From NCBI RefSeq assembly GCF_905220365.1, contig NC_061151.1, forward strand, positions 4,086,197 through 4,150,196: 64,000 nucleotides of DNA, written 5' to 3'. Source of the stretch: Vanessa cardui (lineage: Eukaryota; Arthropoda; Insecta; Lepidoptera; Nymphalidae). The notes beneath the pieces were generated by a model, which ran no database searches, had not been told where the DNA came from, and was given only the letters and a program-made list of their open reading frames with translations. Shown piece by piece: positions 48,701 to 58,159 of the stretch (positions are counted from its first letter, which is position 1; every line of letters starts with the position of its first letter). The position numbers and the translations under genes were made by a program.

Positions 48701-49556
48701 TTATTTTTGAATCAATATGTATTTTATTTAAATAAACTTCTATTTAAAATCATTTTTAAATTTTATTATTTCAACCTTGCTATAATTTCAGAAAGCAGCC
48801 TCTAACGAAAATAAACAGCAAGAATCTTGCATAGGTTATTTTTTCAAATGACCAGATTTACAATGGTGTAACATTCACAATTATTTCTTAATAAATCCGC
48901 TGTTGGAATTTGAACCTAATCTAATACATGATAATGTAGGTAATTTGGCGAATGTATTTGCTTGTTATTACGTTTGCGTAAAGATGATTTTCGCATAACA
49001 AATTGATAAAGATTTTGAAGTCACTTAATTCGGATGTTATCGGTTTAACGAATATTACCGATGCTAAGTTGTGTCGTACTGTACAATCAGAGTACGAAAA
49101 CCTTCACCAGGTTTCAAATTAATTCCTTTATCAAGTCTTAAACTCTTAACAACTTTTGAATCTAAACATCATTGCGAAGCAATATGTCGCTCTTGATCGG
49201 TAAAGAAGATTATCGCTCACACTGACCACTCGAAAATAGATCTTAAGGTGACGAACCTTTTCTTACCCCGACTGTACATATCCTTACGCACATAGCCCAA
49301 CGTTTTCGTGTAGGCAATCTGACCACGGTGTAACAAAGTCCAATAGTATTAAAATGAGGCTACTCAAAGTTACAAGTACTTATAAATTGTTGTACAACGT
49401 TCAAAATCAGACCGTAAACAAAGAGGCTTAGAGTCGAATATTAATTAACTTCGGTTGACGCTTACCCGATCCACCAGTAATAAATATAGTTTTCCCCTTG
49501 TAATATTCCTGTATAGACGGCACATTTTCGAGGTCGCGCTCTTTTAAAAACGTCAT
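36764..49556 (-). CDS. Fatty acyl-CoA reductase, gene 3 (complete, 516 aa, thirteen coding exons)
   Basis: Exons: 49556-49466, 47381-47251, 46187-46100, 45200-45128, 44497-44407, 43433-43288, 42827-42718, 42097-42014, 41120-41012, 40184-40004, 38866-38796, 37746-37489, 36881-36764. They total 1551 nt in one frame. TGGSGFMG (residues 27-34) is split by intron 1. VFHVAASVRF is formed across exons 4/5, VLVHVSTSYANTNRKQ lies in exon 6, and the catalytic Y216-VFT-K220 in exon 7. VGWVENLNGPVGILIASGKG is in exon 8, and DYIPVDVAIKAFIAGAW in exon 9. Exon 11 encodes a hydrophobic stretch (VLFLHLLPAVLVDLVLRM). FAR_C occupies exons 12-13 (QYFVTQQWTFIN; IPEDFFRNACIGGKEYI; end RTLSNLTI). The N-terminus is shorter than in genes 1 and 2, and exons 1-6 have different boundaries, so this is an older paralog. 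A 3' splice site six bases upstream of the ATG shows that a 5' noncoding exon exists upstream. Confidence 0.95.
37196..37475 (+). repeat. SINE A in intron 12 of FAR gene 3, abutting the splice donor
   Basis: The tail GTTGTTGTTGTTG ends about 14 bases from the exon 12 donor (37489). Antisense to the gene, so the intron starts with the donor, a few bases and then the reversed SINE tail. The head lacks the first part of the tRNA-like region. Confidence 0.88.
37886..38160 (-). mobile_element. LINE C 3' end, intron 11 of FAR gene 3
   Basis: AAATCAAAATCAAAATATGC to CCACGCTATTATATCGTC; same strand as the gene. Confidence 0.78.
38463..38738 (+). repeat. SINE A, intron 11 of FAR gene 3
   Basis: GCTGAGATGGCCCAGTGG head to ACAGGCTGTTACTTTA; ends about 58 bases from exon 11. 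Confidence 0.88.
39038..39168 (+). repeat. SINE A, 3' half with an expanded GTT tail
   Basis: TTCCACCTACTCGCATTGC to a tail of about nine GTT units (39139-39166); intron 10 of FAR gene 3. Confidence 0.82.
39169..39590. other. Intron 10 of FAR gene 3, no element recognised
   Basis: AT-rich intron DNA. Confidence 0.35.
39592..39800 (-). repeat. Second-family tRNA-derived SINE
   Basis: Plus-strand ACTCTGATCCCAATGTAAGT to CGGGAATCGAACCCGGGACC (B box) and CACACCACTCGACCA. Full-length relative of 21455-21668, in gene sense in intron 10 of FAR gene 3. Confidence 0.82.
40225..40482 (+). repeat. SINE A, intron 9 of FAR gene 3
   Basis: GCCGAGATGGCCCAGTGT head; starts about 40 bases upstream of the exon 10 acceptor (transcription sense). 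Lost its normal tail after CCAAACCATCTCAAAAAGG. Confidence 0.83.
40654..40951 (-). repeat. SINE A, intron 9 of FAR gene 3, opposite orientation
   Basis: ACAACAACAACAACAGCCTG to GGGCCATCTCGAC. With the copy at 40225 it makes an inverted SINE pair within one intron. Confidence 0.9.
41121..42013. other. Intron 8 of FAR gene 3, no element recognised
   Basis: AT-rich unique-looking sequence. Confidence 0.35.
42098..42717. other. Intron 7 of FAR gene 3 with CGCCAT-rich patch
   Basis: 42370-42500 repeats CGCCATCTTGG / CCGCCATATTGG / CCGCCATGATGG motifs at irregular spacing, followed by AATTTCATTCTAATCGAAGACC. Looks like an old dispersed repeat; family unknown. Confidence 0.4.
42905..43190 (+). mobile_element. 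LINE C 3' end with reverse transcriptase C-terminal codons
   Basis: Encodes FVKNTLVTKAYYSIQYF.DDKK then TGA-free stop context; matches the C-terminus seen at 62079 (KNTLVKKAYYSIQDF). Intron 6 of FAR gene 3, antisense. Confidence 0.75.
43471..43947 (-). repeat. SINE A split by a LINE tail, intron 5 of FAR gene 3
   Basis: The 3' half is at 43471-43547 (ACAACAACAGCCTG ... GGTTTGCAACACAT) and the 5' half at 43811-43947 (GATACACATGTGGCAG ... GGGCCATCTCGCC). The B-box part of the head is partly lost. Confidence 0.78.
43548..43810 (+). mobile_element. LINE 3' end nested in SINE A
   Basis: CACACCTTGGGAATGAAACA, CGCTGAGTTTCTTTCGCCGG and GAACCGGTGGTTCTG match, inverted, the insert at 55399-55678. Confidence 0.65.
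44005..44176 (+). mobile_element. Helitron-like element with CTAGT end
   Basis: CTGGATCGATTTTGACTTGA, AGTAACTTAGGCTACAATAA, ending GCACAGCTAGT; intron 5 of FAR gene 3. Confidence 0.5.
44566..44656 (-). repeat. SINE A, 3' portion
   Basis: CCATTAAGGAGAGGGTTTGG to CCAATGCGGGTTGGTGG; begins about 70 bases from exon 5 of gene 3. Confidence 0.7.
44778..45065 (-). repeat. Repeat B, intron 4 of FAR gene 3
   Basis: TTTTTTTATGGTATAGATTG to GCCCTACCACCAAG; ends 63 bases from exon 4. Confidence 0.86.
45549..45832 (-). repeat. Repeat B, intron 3 of FAR gene 3
   Basis: TTTTTTTTTGGTGTAGGTTGG to GCCCTACCACCAAG. Confidence 0.86.
45961..46027. repeat. 27-bp-arm hairpin 73 bases inside intron 3 of FAR gene 3
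   Basis: Arms GATCATTTTGGATTGCC.TCCCAGCAG at 45961-45987 and the complement at 46001-46027, 26 of 27 paired, 13-base loop. It lies just downstream of the exon 3 donor. Confidence 0.85.
46435..46655. mobile_element. Element D, right arm, intron 2 of FAR gene 3
   Basis: CCAAATATAACAATAACTAT through AAGTCGGTTTTTCTTTTTGG. A short piece of similar end (CAACCGACTTCAAAAAGG) lies at 46329. Confidence 0.7.
46662..46895 (-). repeat. Repeat B, diverged, intron 2 of FAR gene 3
   Basis: GGGCCACCTGATGGTAAGTG to GTGGATGGTACCTACC; lacks both ends. Confidence 0.7.
46991..47175. mobile_element. MITE G, perfect 53-bp inverted arms, intron 2 of FAR gene 3
   Basis: AACTAGCGCGCACTGGTAAC opens a 53-base arm (46991-47043) exactly mirrored at 47123-47175; the 79-base centre is GC-rich. 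A related copy is at 54023-54273. No coding capacity. Confidence 0.88.
47477..47748 (-). repeat. SINE A ending at a poly-G run, intron 1 of FAR gene 3
   Basis: ACAACAACAACAGCCTGTAA to GGGTTCAAACCCATCG. The tRNA-like head is cut off where the G run begins. Confidence 0.87.
47748..47762 (+). repeat. Poly-G run of 15
   Basis: Uninterrupted G tract replacing the head of the SINE. Confidence 0.9.
48205..48503 (+). mobile_element. Helitron-like element, intron 1 of FAR gene 3
   Basis: GCCTGATGGACTGACATAAC, AACCACTGAACAGATCGGGA, TTTGGCATGCAGGTAGATGT, ending GCGAAGCCGTAGGCG then TACTAGT. Confidence 0.6.
48896..49080. mobile_element. MITE F, copy 2, 5' part lost
   Basis: ATTCGGATGTTATCGG and CGATGCTAAGTTGTGTCGTAC at the right end. 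MITE E begins three bases further on. Confidence 0.6.
49084..49274. mobile_element. MITE E, copy 2
   Basis: CAATCAGAGTACGAAAACCT to CTTTTCTTACCCCGACTG, TA at each side. Inserted at the edge of MITE F. Confidence 0.82.
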
Positions 49557-49562
49557 TTTCAC
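49557..49562 (-). other. 5' UTR remainder and 3' splice site before the gene 3 start codon
   Basis: On the minus strand a TTATTTCAG acceptor ends at 49563, leaving only GTGAAA before the ATG. The rest of the 5' UTR must be in an upstream exon. A possible donor, GAA|GTGAGT, ends an exon at 50271, about 700 bases upstream; this pairing is a guess without transcript data. Confidence 0.55.
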
Positions 49563-49639
49563 CTGAAATAAATAAAAACATTAATTAGTTATTTAAACGA
49601 CACGTTACGTAATATTTTAATTAAAAATAAAAAAATATA

Positions 49640-49850
49640 TCAAAATATAATTTAAAGTAGGCTTTTGTGCCTGTCACTTTTGAATCGTCATTTAACAATT
49701 AAGTGAAGCTACCACTGATTCGGAATGTTGATTGTACCGAGAAGAACTCACAAGAAACTCAGTAGTTACTCTTAGTCAATATTTAAAAGTGCAGTCATGT
49801 TAGTTGAATACAATTATATATGTATGTGATATAATTGTTTGGAAAATGGA
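49640..49850 (-). mobile_element. LINE C 3' end, upstream of FAR gene 3
   Basis: TTTAAAGTAGGCTTTTGTGC, GAAGCTACCACTGATTCGGA, CAGTCATGTTAGTTGAATAC. Starts 75 bases upstream of the 3' splice site next to the ATG, in gene sense. Confidence 0.75.
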
Positions 49851-49915
49851 TTTGGTGGTATATAATCACCACCAAAATATCAGAAATGTAAAAAATATTC
49901 ACTTTATGATAACGA

Positions 49916-50170
49916 TTAAAATAAAAATCAACTTTATTCAAGTAGGCTTTTACAAGCACTTTTGAATCGTTATTTTACAATTAGGTGAAGCTACCACCGG
50001 TTTGGAAATTCGATTCTACCGAGAAGAAATAGCAAGAAAATCGGTAGTTATTCTTCTTCAACATTTAAAAAATACAAAGTCATATTAGTTAATAAAATTA
50101 TTTAAATTAATTCCTGCTTGGAAGTCAACAGATATTAACTCCACGCTTTTTTATCATCTATAAGTTAAGA
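49916..50170 (-). mobile_element. LINE C 3' end, second copy
   Basis: ATAAAAATCAACTTTATTCA to CCACGCTTTTTTATCATC; tandem with the previous one, separately truncated. Confidence 0.78.
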
Positions 50171-50403
50171 TGTCATTCACATCACTTTAATTAAACTCAC
50201 TTAGTTCAAACTACATCACTGTTTAGTGTTTTTGGAAGATATATGATGAAAAGTTGCTTATAGAACTCACTTCGAATCTCACTCGTAAAATTATCAAACC
50301 GACACTATTTGGATTTTCGTATTAATCATATGTCATAATTCTGCCATAACACAAATATAATAGAACGCACACAAGATTGATAATGGACTGGACTTGTGTA
50401 AAG

Positions 50404-50700
50404 TACGACACAACTTAGATGTAGCATCGGCAAATTCAATAAAACCGATTACGGCCGTTATACGACCAATAGAAACAGCTCCCTATCGCATTCTCGCGTC
50501 AATTCAACCCGAGAACGCGAGTGCATATAAATCGACGCGTCAAACTGACGAATATATTAGGTCATATGATATTACAAGTTATTACGTTTGTGTAAAGATC
50601 ATATTCACATGAGAAATAAATATTGATAATTTGGGATAGCGTACTAAGTTCGGATGTGATCGGTTTTACGGATTTTGCCGATGCTACATCTAAGTTGTGT
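50404..50700. mobile_element. MITE F, copy 3, best preserved
   Basis: TACGACACAACTTAGATGTA and CGATGCTACATCTAAGTTGT are inverted ends of at least 25 bp. Located about 850-1140 bp upstream of gene 3. Confidence 0.82.
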
Positions 50701-50918
50701 ATTATTGCAGCGTGGGGAAACTCCATTTAGCCTTGAATTTAAATGACTATAAATGCCGATTATCAGATCTAAGAGCTGAGCACGTTATATTAATGCTATG
50801 TGCGAAAGTATCTGTTCGTCTGTGTATTCAAGGTGATATCTATAAGTATAAAAACATTGGTGTGTCTGTTTCAAATAGCCGCTTACTGATTGTCATATGC
50901 GTTATACACATATATACA

Positions 50919-51290
50919 ATAAATAAAAATTTTAATAAAAAGAAAAACCGACTTCAAACAAAACACTATTTTAAAACAAATAAAAATGCACTAAAAAGAA
51001 AAAACAAATAATTGCATATTTAACATATTTTTTAGAGTCCTCCTAGGTAAAATGAAATGAAAAATATTAGACTACTTAAAAGGCAATTTACGATTATAAA
51101 TATAATTTAGTTATAATTATTGCTATATTTGGAGCCGGCGTCAGCCACGGGCACAAGCCTCAACAATCAAAAGAAAGAAGCGATACGAGCCCCTTGATTA
51201 ACCCAGTATATTATATAATTATAATATACTGGGTACTGGTAATTTGTAAGAAATATATTATAGGGATATACTATAGTGTTTTCTTGTAAT
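50919..51290. mobile_element. Element D, left arm and centre
   Basis: AAAGAAAAACCGACTTCAAA, TTTTTTAGAGTCCTCCTAGG and GCGATACGAGCCCCTTGATT; the right arm is missing. Confidence 0.72.
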
Positions 51291-51899
51291 AAACATAAAA
51301 AAAATACAGACGAATTGATAACCTGCTTCTTTTTGAAGTGGGTTGAAAATGATATGTTTTACATTTTTTTAAGTTTGGCCTATATTCTATACATATATTA
51401 TACACGGTACATATGCCAAAATAACATTTTTTTACAATTTTTGTCTGTCTGTCTGTCTGTTTGTACCGGCTAATATCAGTGGAGTTTAGAGCTGTTACAA
51501 TATGAAGTATCTTAAGCTATAAAGATAAGAATTATTTTATCATAATTCTTAAATATGAGTTATAAATAGTCTTGACCGCGTGGTATGGTGGCAAGAATGC
51601 TAGCAGCATTTTCCCGTTGAATCGCAATTCCGATCCTCTGGACAAACGAACCAGCCCTCCTGCCACCAGTGTCAGAAAGATTTTACATTATTACACCAAG
51701 TTATATATTTAAACAGGAAGTTTATTTCATAGTATTTAATTATTATGATAATATGTTCAGCGGTAATTCATCGGGTTAAGACCGCGAATTTGCATTGCAC
51801 TGAGAAAAAAATATGCTTCCGCATTCAACAAATATACTACTCATAAAAACATAAATATTATAAAAAAACCGTATATGCGAATGCATACGAAACAAACGA

Positions 51900-52196
51900 C
51901 GAGCTGAGATGGCCCAGTGATTAGAACGCGTGCATCTTAACCGATGATTGCGGGATCATAACAAGGCAAGCACCGCTGAATATTCATATGCTTAATTTGT
52001 ATTTATAATTCATCTGGTGCTCAGCGGAGAAGGAAAACATCGTGAGAAAACCTACATGTGTCTAATTTCATAGAAATTCTGTCACATGTGTATTCCACCA
52101 ACCAGCATTGGAACAGCGTGGAATATGTTCCAAACCCTCTCCTTAATGAAAGAGGAGGCTTTATCCCAGCAGTGAGAAATTTACAGGCTGTTACTT
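51900..52196 (+). repeat. SINE A, full length
   Basis: GCTGAGATGGCCCAGTGATT to ACAGGCTGTTACTTTACTT. Confidence 0.88.
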
Positions 52197-52599
52197 TACT
52201 TTTTTACTTTTGTAATTATCATTATTTATTTATTTTTAATTCTTCAAATAACTATTCTAGTCTTTATTACTTCCTGCTTCTAATTTATAATACATATAAG
52301 TGGAAACTTGATTTTTTATGTATTATTTTTTTTTTTTTTTAATAATACTGTTCTGTTGTAGTGTTTGCTAGTATAAATAAATTACATATATATACTGGCT
52401 ATATATAATGTTGCCTAACTTTTAAGCTTTATATATGTTTATATATGTTGACAATGTGTCAAGATACAACCCGAAGCAATCGTAACAATCACAGGTCAAT
52501 ATAAGCTGTGACCTAAATGTAATCAATCGGCGTTTTAATTCAAATTAAAGGAATACATCAACAGAACTATAATATTTATTCATTTTGTATAAGTAGACA

Positions 52600-52815
52600 A
52601 ATTAGCTACATGATGGTAAGTGGTCACCATCATTGCACTGCACCATGCATTGTCAAAAGCATTGGCACAGTAACATATAAGTGGAGAAATTGGCTACACG
52701 ATGGTAAGTGGTCACCACCATTGCACTGCACCATGCATTGTCACTAGCATTGGCACAGTAATATGTAAGTAGAAAAATTAGCTACAATATGGTAAGTGGT
52801 CACCACCGCTTATAA
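52600..52815. repeat. Tandem triplication of an about 90-bp piece of repeat B
   Basis: GATGGTAAGTGGTCACCA begins units near 52612, 52700 and 52790 (the last reads AATATGGTAAG). Each of the first two carries TTGCACTGCACCATGCATTG and CATTGGCACAGTAA. Confidence 0.75.
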
Positions 52816-52879
52816 ACATTGGAACAGTAGGAAGTATTAACCATTCCTTACATCACCATTGGGTTAACTTCCCTTATCT

Positions 52880-53000
52880 TATGAAACTGACTAAGTTAGT
52901 CAGTTTCATACTTTTTAAGCTGACTAACTCACTCTTTAAATTGAAATACAACAATTAGTGTAGCTTATTGTTGTATTTCAATTTAAAGTGTAGCTTATTG
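52880..53000. repeat. Two short palindromes
   Basis: ATGAAACTGACTAAGTTAGTC with its mirror at 52881-52910, and AATTGAAATACAACAAT mirrored by ATTGTTGTATTTCAATT at 52937-52985. Confidence 0.7.
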
Positions 53001-53361
53001 TTGTATTCCAGTGGTACCAAGATAGGTTTACACAAAGCATTACTAACTAGTAAGGAAATTACGATCAATCAATACCAATAATTTATTACATTTATACAAC
53101 ATATACAAACAAACATACAAATCTGCCGCTAGTAGGCTAGGAGGCTTTTAAATTTCCACCGCCCCTACTTTTTTGCAACATTTATGATTTGTGATCTATC
53201 GTTCTCATTACATCGGTTTATTCCCGTTATTAGTATGATTATAAACTAGGTGATATTTCTGTCAGTTACTAGATTATTTTCCAACCCGCTATGTAGTGAC
53301 GAGTATACGAATTACGGACGCAATGTGTATACATATAATTATAAGTTTTTTTTTTTAATTT

Positions 53362-53437
53362 CTGTGGTGCTCGACTGGGCTTGAACCCGCAATGATCTGT
53401 TAAGATGTACGCTCTCTAACAATTGGGCAATCTCGGT
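53362..53437 (-). repeat. SINE A, tRNA-like head only
   Basis: GGTGCTCGACTGGGCTTGAA then AACAATTGGGCAATCTCG. Confidence 0.6.
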
Positions 53438-53599
53438 TCTATATTAATTTATTGTTTTGATTGATTAATTGAACAGTATGCTAATATACCAAAGAAATAG
53501 TTTGTTTCTTTGGAATTAGAATATTTATAAAATATATATTGACTACAATTAAGGCTATTCAAAGTCCGTACAAATTGATTTTAGTACACAAAACATTAG

Positions 53600-53887
53600 T
53601 TGGTTAATGAAAGTTAATCATTACGAAGATTACGGGTTCAATCCCGAAAGATTCACCACTAAATTTTCATGTGTATAATTTTTCTCGAGCGATGGTGAAG
53701 GAAAATGTCATGATGAAACCCGCCTGAGTCTAATTTCAACGCAATTCTGCAACATGTATTTTGACATGTGTTTCGAAATTCTGCCACATCTACCAACGTA
53801 CATTGGAGCAGCGTGGTGGAATGTGATTCAAAGCTCCTCAAAGAATGGAAGGTCTAAGCCCAGCAGTGGGAAATCTACAGGCAGTTA
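53600..53887 (+). repeat. SINE A, old and strongly diverged
   Basis: GGGTTCAATCCCGAAAG (B box), GAAGGAAAATGTCATGATGA, CATTGGAGCAGCGTGGTGG, AAGCCCAGCAGTGGGAAAT. Confidence 0.7.
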
Positions 53888-54022
53888 CTATTGAACAAGG
53901 CAAATGAACAACAATGCAAGTTTAAAAAAAGTTCTAGAATAATACTTATGCTTCCGATGATTCCAAAGTATATATGTTTATAGAAATACACATTTTTTTA
54001 CAATTTTAAGGGATCACATAAG

Positions 54023-54273
54023 AGCTAGCGCGCACTGGTAACTTTTGTCACGGTGACTTTAAAGTGTTTGTCATTGTCACGTCACGTTTCCAAAGTAGAG
54101 TGTGCTCATTAACAGAGACAGTGACAAAACATTATCGAAATCGAAGTGGCATTTGGTTCCACTATGGATTTCGAAGAGATGGTGGTTCTCTGTGAACTCG
54201 TGAGACTCGGCAGAAAAAGTCTTTGATTAAGACGAAACAGTCACCGTGACAAAAATCTCCGGTGTGCGCTAGC
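54023..54273. mobile_element. MITE G, copy 2, diverged centre
   Basis: GCTAGCGCGCACTGGTAACT and the mirror ending GTGTGCGCTAGC; the inner arm matches MITE G at CACGGTGACT and CGAAACAGTCACCGTG. Confidence 0.75.
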
Positions 54274-54631
54274 AGTTACACGCGACTCTGATCACACGTA
54301 TCTATCAACCAATCATGTCTTGCTATCTCTTTCTTCCTCGCAAACTTACATATATTCCATCTCTCTTTTAATAGCTATATCACGTGACTATATATACGTA
54401 GTGGTTTTAAAATTCCCATAGAATACTTTCGTTTTCATATAACATGCAACAATGAGTTAGAAAAAATTTTTCTCAAGATAATTTCCACTAACACAATGTA
54501 TGTTTGACGTAAGCCATGAAGCCTTTTGTAATCACTATTGTTTTATCTGTAGTTATAATAATAAATAAACATATAATAAATATTGGAATACATCATAGTG
54601 AATAAATATATATTAAATATTAAATCATCAA

Positions 54632-54735
54632 CATACTCTGATCCCAATGTAAGTAGCTAAAGCACAAAACACAAATACTCAGACCTAAAACTAAATAGAA
54701 AACTAAAGAAATTTTTCTACATCGACTGACCCTGG
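54632..54735 (-). repeat. Second-family SINE, partial
   Basis: ACTCTGATCCCAATGTAAGT to TTTTTCTACATCGACTGACC; head lost. Confidence 0.6.
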
Positions 54736-54829
54736 GCTGATGATAAAAGATTTAATTCTTATCTTAACACGTTCGAGAACGTTTGAGAAGAAAGTAAGAG
54801 ATATCAAAAGAAACAAACCATAGCACGAG

Positions 54830-55105
54830 ACAACTTAGATGTATTGGCAAATTCAATAAAACCGATTACTGCCGATTTATACAACCAACCAACTAGAAAT
54901 AGAAATAATGTATAAAAATAGAATAGAATAAAAAAAAATCGACGTGCCAAATTGACGAATATATTACTACAAGTTATTAAGTTTTTGTAAAGATCATAAT
55001 CACATAAGAAATGAATATTGATAATTTGGGACAACGTACTTAATTCGGATGTGATCGGTTTTACGAATTTTGCCGATGCTACATCTGAGTTGTATCGTAC
55101 TAAGC
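54830..55105. mobile_element. MITE F, copy 4
   Basis: ACAACTTAGATGTATTGGCA and TTGCCGATGCTACATCTGAG; near-complete. Confidence 0.75.
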
Positions 55106-55291
55106 ATTTATTCATGAGATTGTGTTTATATATGTTTCATTTATTTCACTATACCGCTCTGTGTTCGATCTGCCTTTTTTTAAATAAAATGTGCATGTAC
55201 TTAAATCACAGAAGACGGAAACTTTTACGTCAACTTACTGTATTATACAAAAAATATTGATTGAAGATCGTTTTTAAAAATATATAATATA

Positions 55292-55757
55292 CAGTCAGAG
55301 TAAGAAAACCTTCGTCAGTTATCAAATTAATTCTTTTATCAAGTCCTAAACTTAAACTCTTAGTACTTTTTGAATCTTGCGACCCAACATGTCATTCTGA
55401 ATCAAAGTCATAGTCAAAAACCTTTATTCAAAATGGAAGTGTTTACACTTTCTTATTGATAGTCGAAAATCTACCACCGGTTCGGAATATAATACCTCAG
55501 ACCTGAGAAGAACCGGCGAAAGAAACTCAGCGGGATCTATTTTTTTTTAATTTCATTTTACAATTTACAATAATAAACATCATTTTGTATTTGAAATTGC
55601 CTGGAGGCGATCATCTCATTCCCAAGATGTGCAGTCAACTAGAAAGTCATTAGTGTTTTAATATCCTTTAGCACTTTAGGTAAAGCAGATTAATTATCGC
55701 CCATACTGAGCACACGAAATAGATCTTAAGGTGATAAACCTTTTCTTACCCTGACTG
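55292..55757. mobile_element. MITE E, copy 3, split by a LINE tail
   Basis: CAGTCAGAGTAAGAAAACCT to TTTTCTTACCCTGACTG with flanking TA. A 280-bp insert at 55399-55678 breaks it between GTCATTCT and GTAAAGCAGATT. Confidence 0.8.
55399..55678 (-). mobile_element. LINE 3' end nested in MITE E
   Basis: CAAAAACCTTTATTCAAAAT at the tail side, ACCACCGGTTCGGAA, AACCGGCGAAAGAAACTCAG, GCCTGGAGGCGATCATCTC. Same family as 43548-43810. Confidence 0.68.
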
Positions 55758-55982
55758 TACAGTAATGAAAGAAGTAATAATATGAGTATATCTAAAAATA
55801 TATTATAAATTAATAGCCATTTGAAAACCGATTAAGTCCAATATTTGAAATCAATTCAAGCCAATAATAATTGAGAGTCACTACGGCGCTTTGTTGTCAC
55901 GATTATATCTTATCATTGGTGAATTATTATATAGCTTTTAGTCATAAAATGTCTTTTAAAAATCATTATAATTTATTTTAGT

Positions 55983-56295
55983 TAAATCAAATCAAAATAA
56001 ACTTTATTCAAGTAGGCTTTTACAAGCACTTTGGAATCATCATTTTACAATTAAGTGAAGCTACCACCCGTTCGGAAAGTAGATTCTACCAAGAAGAACC
56101 GGCAAGAAACTCAGTAGTTACTCTTTTTCAACATTTAAAAAATACGAAGTCAAGTTAGTTAAATACAATTATTTAAATTAATATATCCTCCTTGGAAGTC
56201 AACAGGAATTAACTCCACGCTTTTTTTATCATCTATAAAATCTTGTATCGATAATATGCCTTTTTTACCAACGTATTTTTTATAAACGATTTAAA
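55983..56295 (-). mobile_element. LINE C 3' end with a short coding piece
   Basis: AATCAAAATAAACTTTATTC through the region corresponding to the reverse transcriptase end (TTTTATAAACGATTTAAATT). Confidence 0.82.
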
Positions 56296-56511
56296 TTTAC
56301 AAAGCGGTATAACCTCAATTTAATATTATTTAAATAAGATGTATAAAATTCAAAATGACTTTTTGCAAGTATATGTGTGTACCAACACATATAATATATC
56401 GTATCGCCAAACAGCAGTACTTTCTCATAGTATTGTTGTGATCCTAACTCGTGTAACTACAGACAAAATACAGTTTGGACCATTGAAGAGTATTACTTAT
56501 TATTATTTTTT

Positions 56512-56743
56512 ATGCCATTGGTTGGCGGACGAGCATATGGGCCACTTGATTGTAAGCGGTCACCACCGCTACCGCTCAAAGACAATGGCGCTGTAAGAAA
56601 CGTTGATAATTCCTTTGATCGCCAATGTGCCACCAACCTTGGGAACTAAGATGTTATGTCCCTTGTGCCTGCAGTCACAACTCACTCACCCTTCAAACCG
56701 GAACACAACAATACCAACTACTATTGTTTGGCGGTAGAATATA
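56512..56743 (-). repeat. Repeat B, truncated at its 5' end
   Basis: TTTATGCCATTGGTTGGCGG to TTTGGCGGTAGAATAT. Confidence 0.78.
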
Positions 56744-56821
56744 AAATTATTCTTAATGTAATAATTTGCCACATTATTTTATAAAGTATTCAATATATAT
56801 AATCATAATTTAGTATTAAAA

Positions 56822-56990
56822 ATGTCTGGAGCGATTACAGTTTGTCAACTTTCATCAGCGGTTTTTCCGAACCGATACAATTTGGGAACCATCGAGAAAA
56901 GAACGCAAACATCGGTAATTACTTTCCATTGGGTGAGCCTACACGTTTGCCACCTATATCATAGAAACAAAGAAGAAACGCCAAAACCAA
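56822..56990 (+). mobile_element. LINE fragment, reverse transcriptase end
   Basis: Encodes LSSAVFPNRYNLGTIEKR, parallel to LSPAVFPNRYDMGTFKKR on the minus strand at 58220-58420. Confidence 0.65.
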
Positions 56991-57224
56991 GAAGATTGAC
57001 AAAATTCAAATTTTAAAATCACTTTTCTCGACTTAGTCCAAACACTCAGGGTAGCCAATAACCATGTCAAAGGCGGTTCAACATTCCAAACTCAATTGCG
57101 AGTTATGACCAAAAAACGCAGTAAAATGTGAACCTATGTAACTTATCAACTCTAAGACCATAAAATGATTTCCAAATCTAATCAGGATATCAAATATGTG
57201 TCGATAGAGATTTTTTTTCTTTTT

Positions 57225-57502
57225 ACAACAACAGCCTGTAAATTCCCGCTGCTGGGCTAAAGGCCTCCTCTCCCTTTGAGGAAAAGTTTGTAACATATTC
57301 CACCACGCTGTTCCAATGCGGGTGGGTGGAATACACATGTGGCAGAATTTCTATGAAATTTGTCACATGCAGGTTTCCTCACGATGTTTTCCTTCACCGC
57401 TGAGCACAAGATGAATTATAAAGATAAATTAAGCACACGAATCAGCGGTGCTTGCCAATCATCGGTTAAGATGCACGTGTTCTAACCACAGGGCCATCTC
57501 GA
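57225..57502 (-). repeat. SINE A, lacking the B box
   Basis: ACAACAACAGCCTGTAAATT to GGGCCATCTCGAT; CTTGCCAATCATCGG shows the GGGTTCAAACCC segment deleted. Confidence 0.86.
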
Positions 57503-57824
57503 TTTTCTTATTAATTTGACATAAATCGGAGGATCGATCAGATGTCAGTTACGACATTGTTATACCACGGTGACATTGGTGTAGCAACAGAAACATTTCG
57601 TAGGAAAATTCCGACTACACAAAAACATACGCGTCATTGTATATTAAATATAATTTGTTTACTTATAACCTTAAACTTTATACCTAACAATATTCAAGTA
57701 ACTTAAAATAATCACTGCTAAAAATAACATTAAAAAAATATTTGTTGTCACCACTTTATTTGTTACAAAAATAAAACTTACGAATCAAACCAAAACAAAG
57801 CAAAATAAATGAATATATGAATAA

Positions 57825-58085
57825 TGAATAAAGTATATTCCAGAAGGATTTTACAAGCACTTTTGAGTCGTCATTTAACAACTTTTTTTATATTAAGTAA
57901 AGCTGATGGTAGCTTCAGAAAGTAGATTCTACCGAGAAGAACCGGCAAGGAAATCAGTAGTTACTCTTTTTAAACATTTAAAAAAACAGTCATGGTAGTT
58001 AATTACAATTATATATGCATATAATACATCCTGCCTGGAAGTCAATAAGTATTAATTCCACGCTTTTTTATCGTCTGCATAATAC
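57825..58085 (-). mobile_element. LINE C 3' end, diverged tail
   Basis: TTTTACAAGCACTTTTGAGT, GATTCTACCGAGAAGAACCG, CCTGCCTGGAAGTCAATAAG. Confidence 0.75.
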
Positions 58086-58159
58086 GATATCACATCAATA
58101 GACTTAATTAAATTACATTTTTAGACTTTAACATTAAATCATAAAAGTCACTGAACTTT

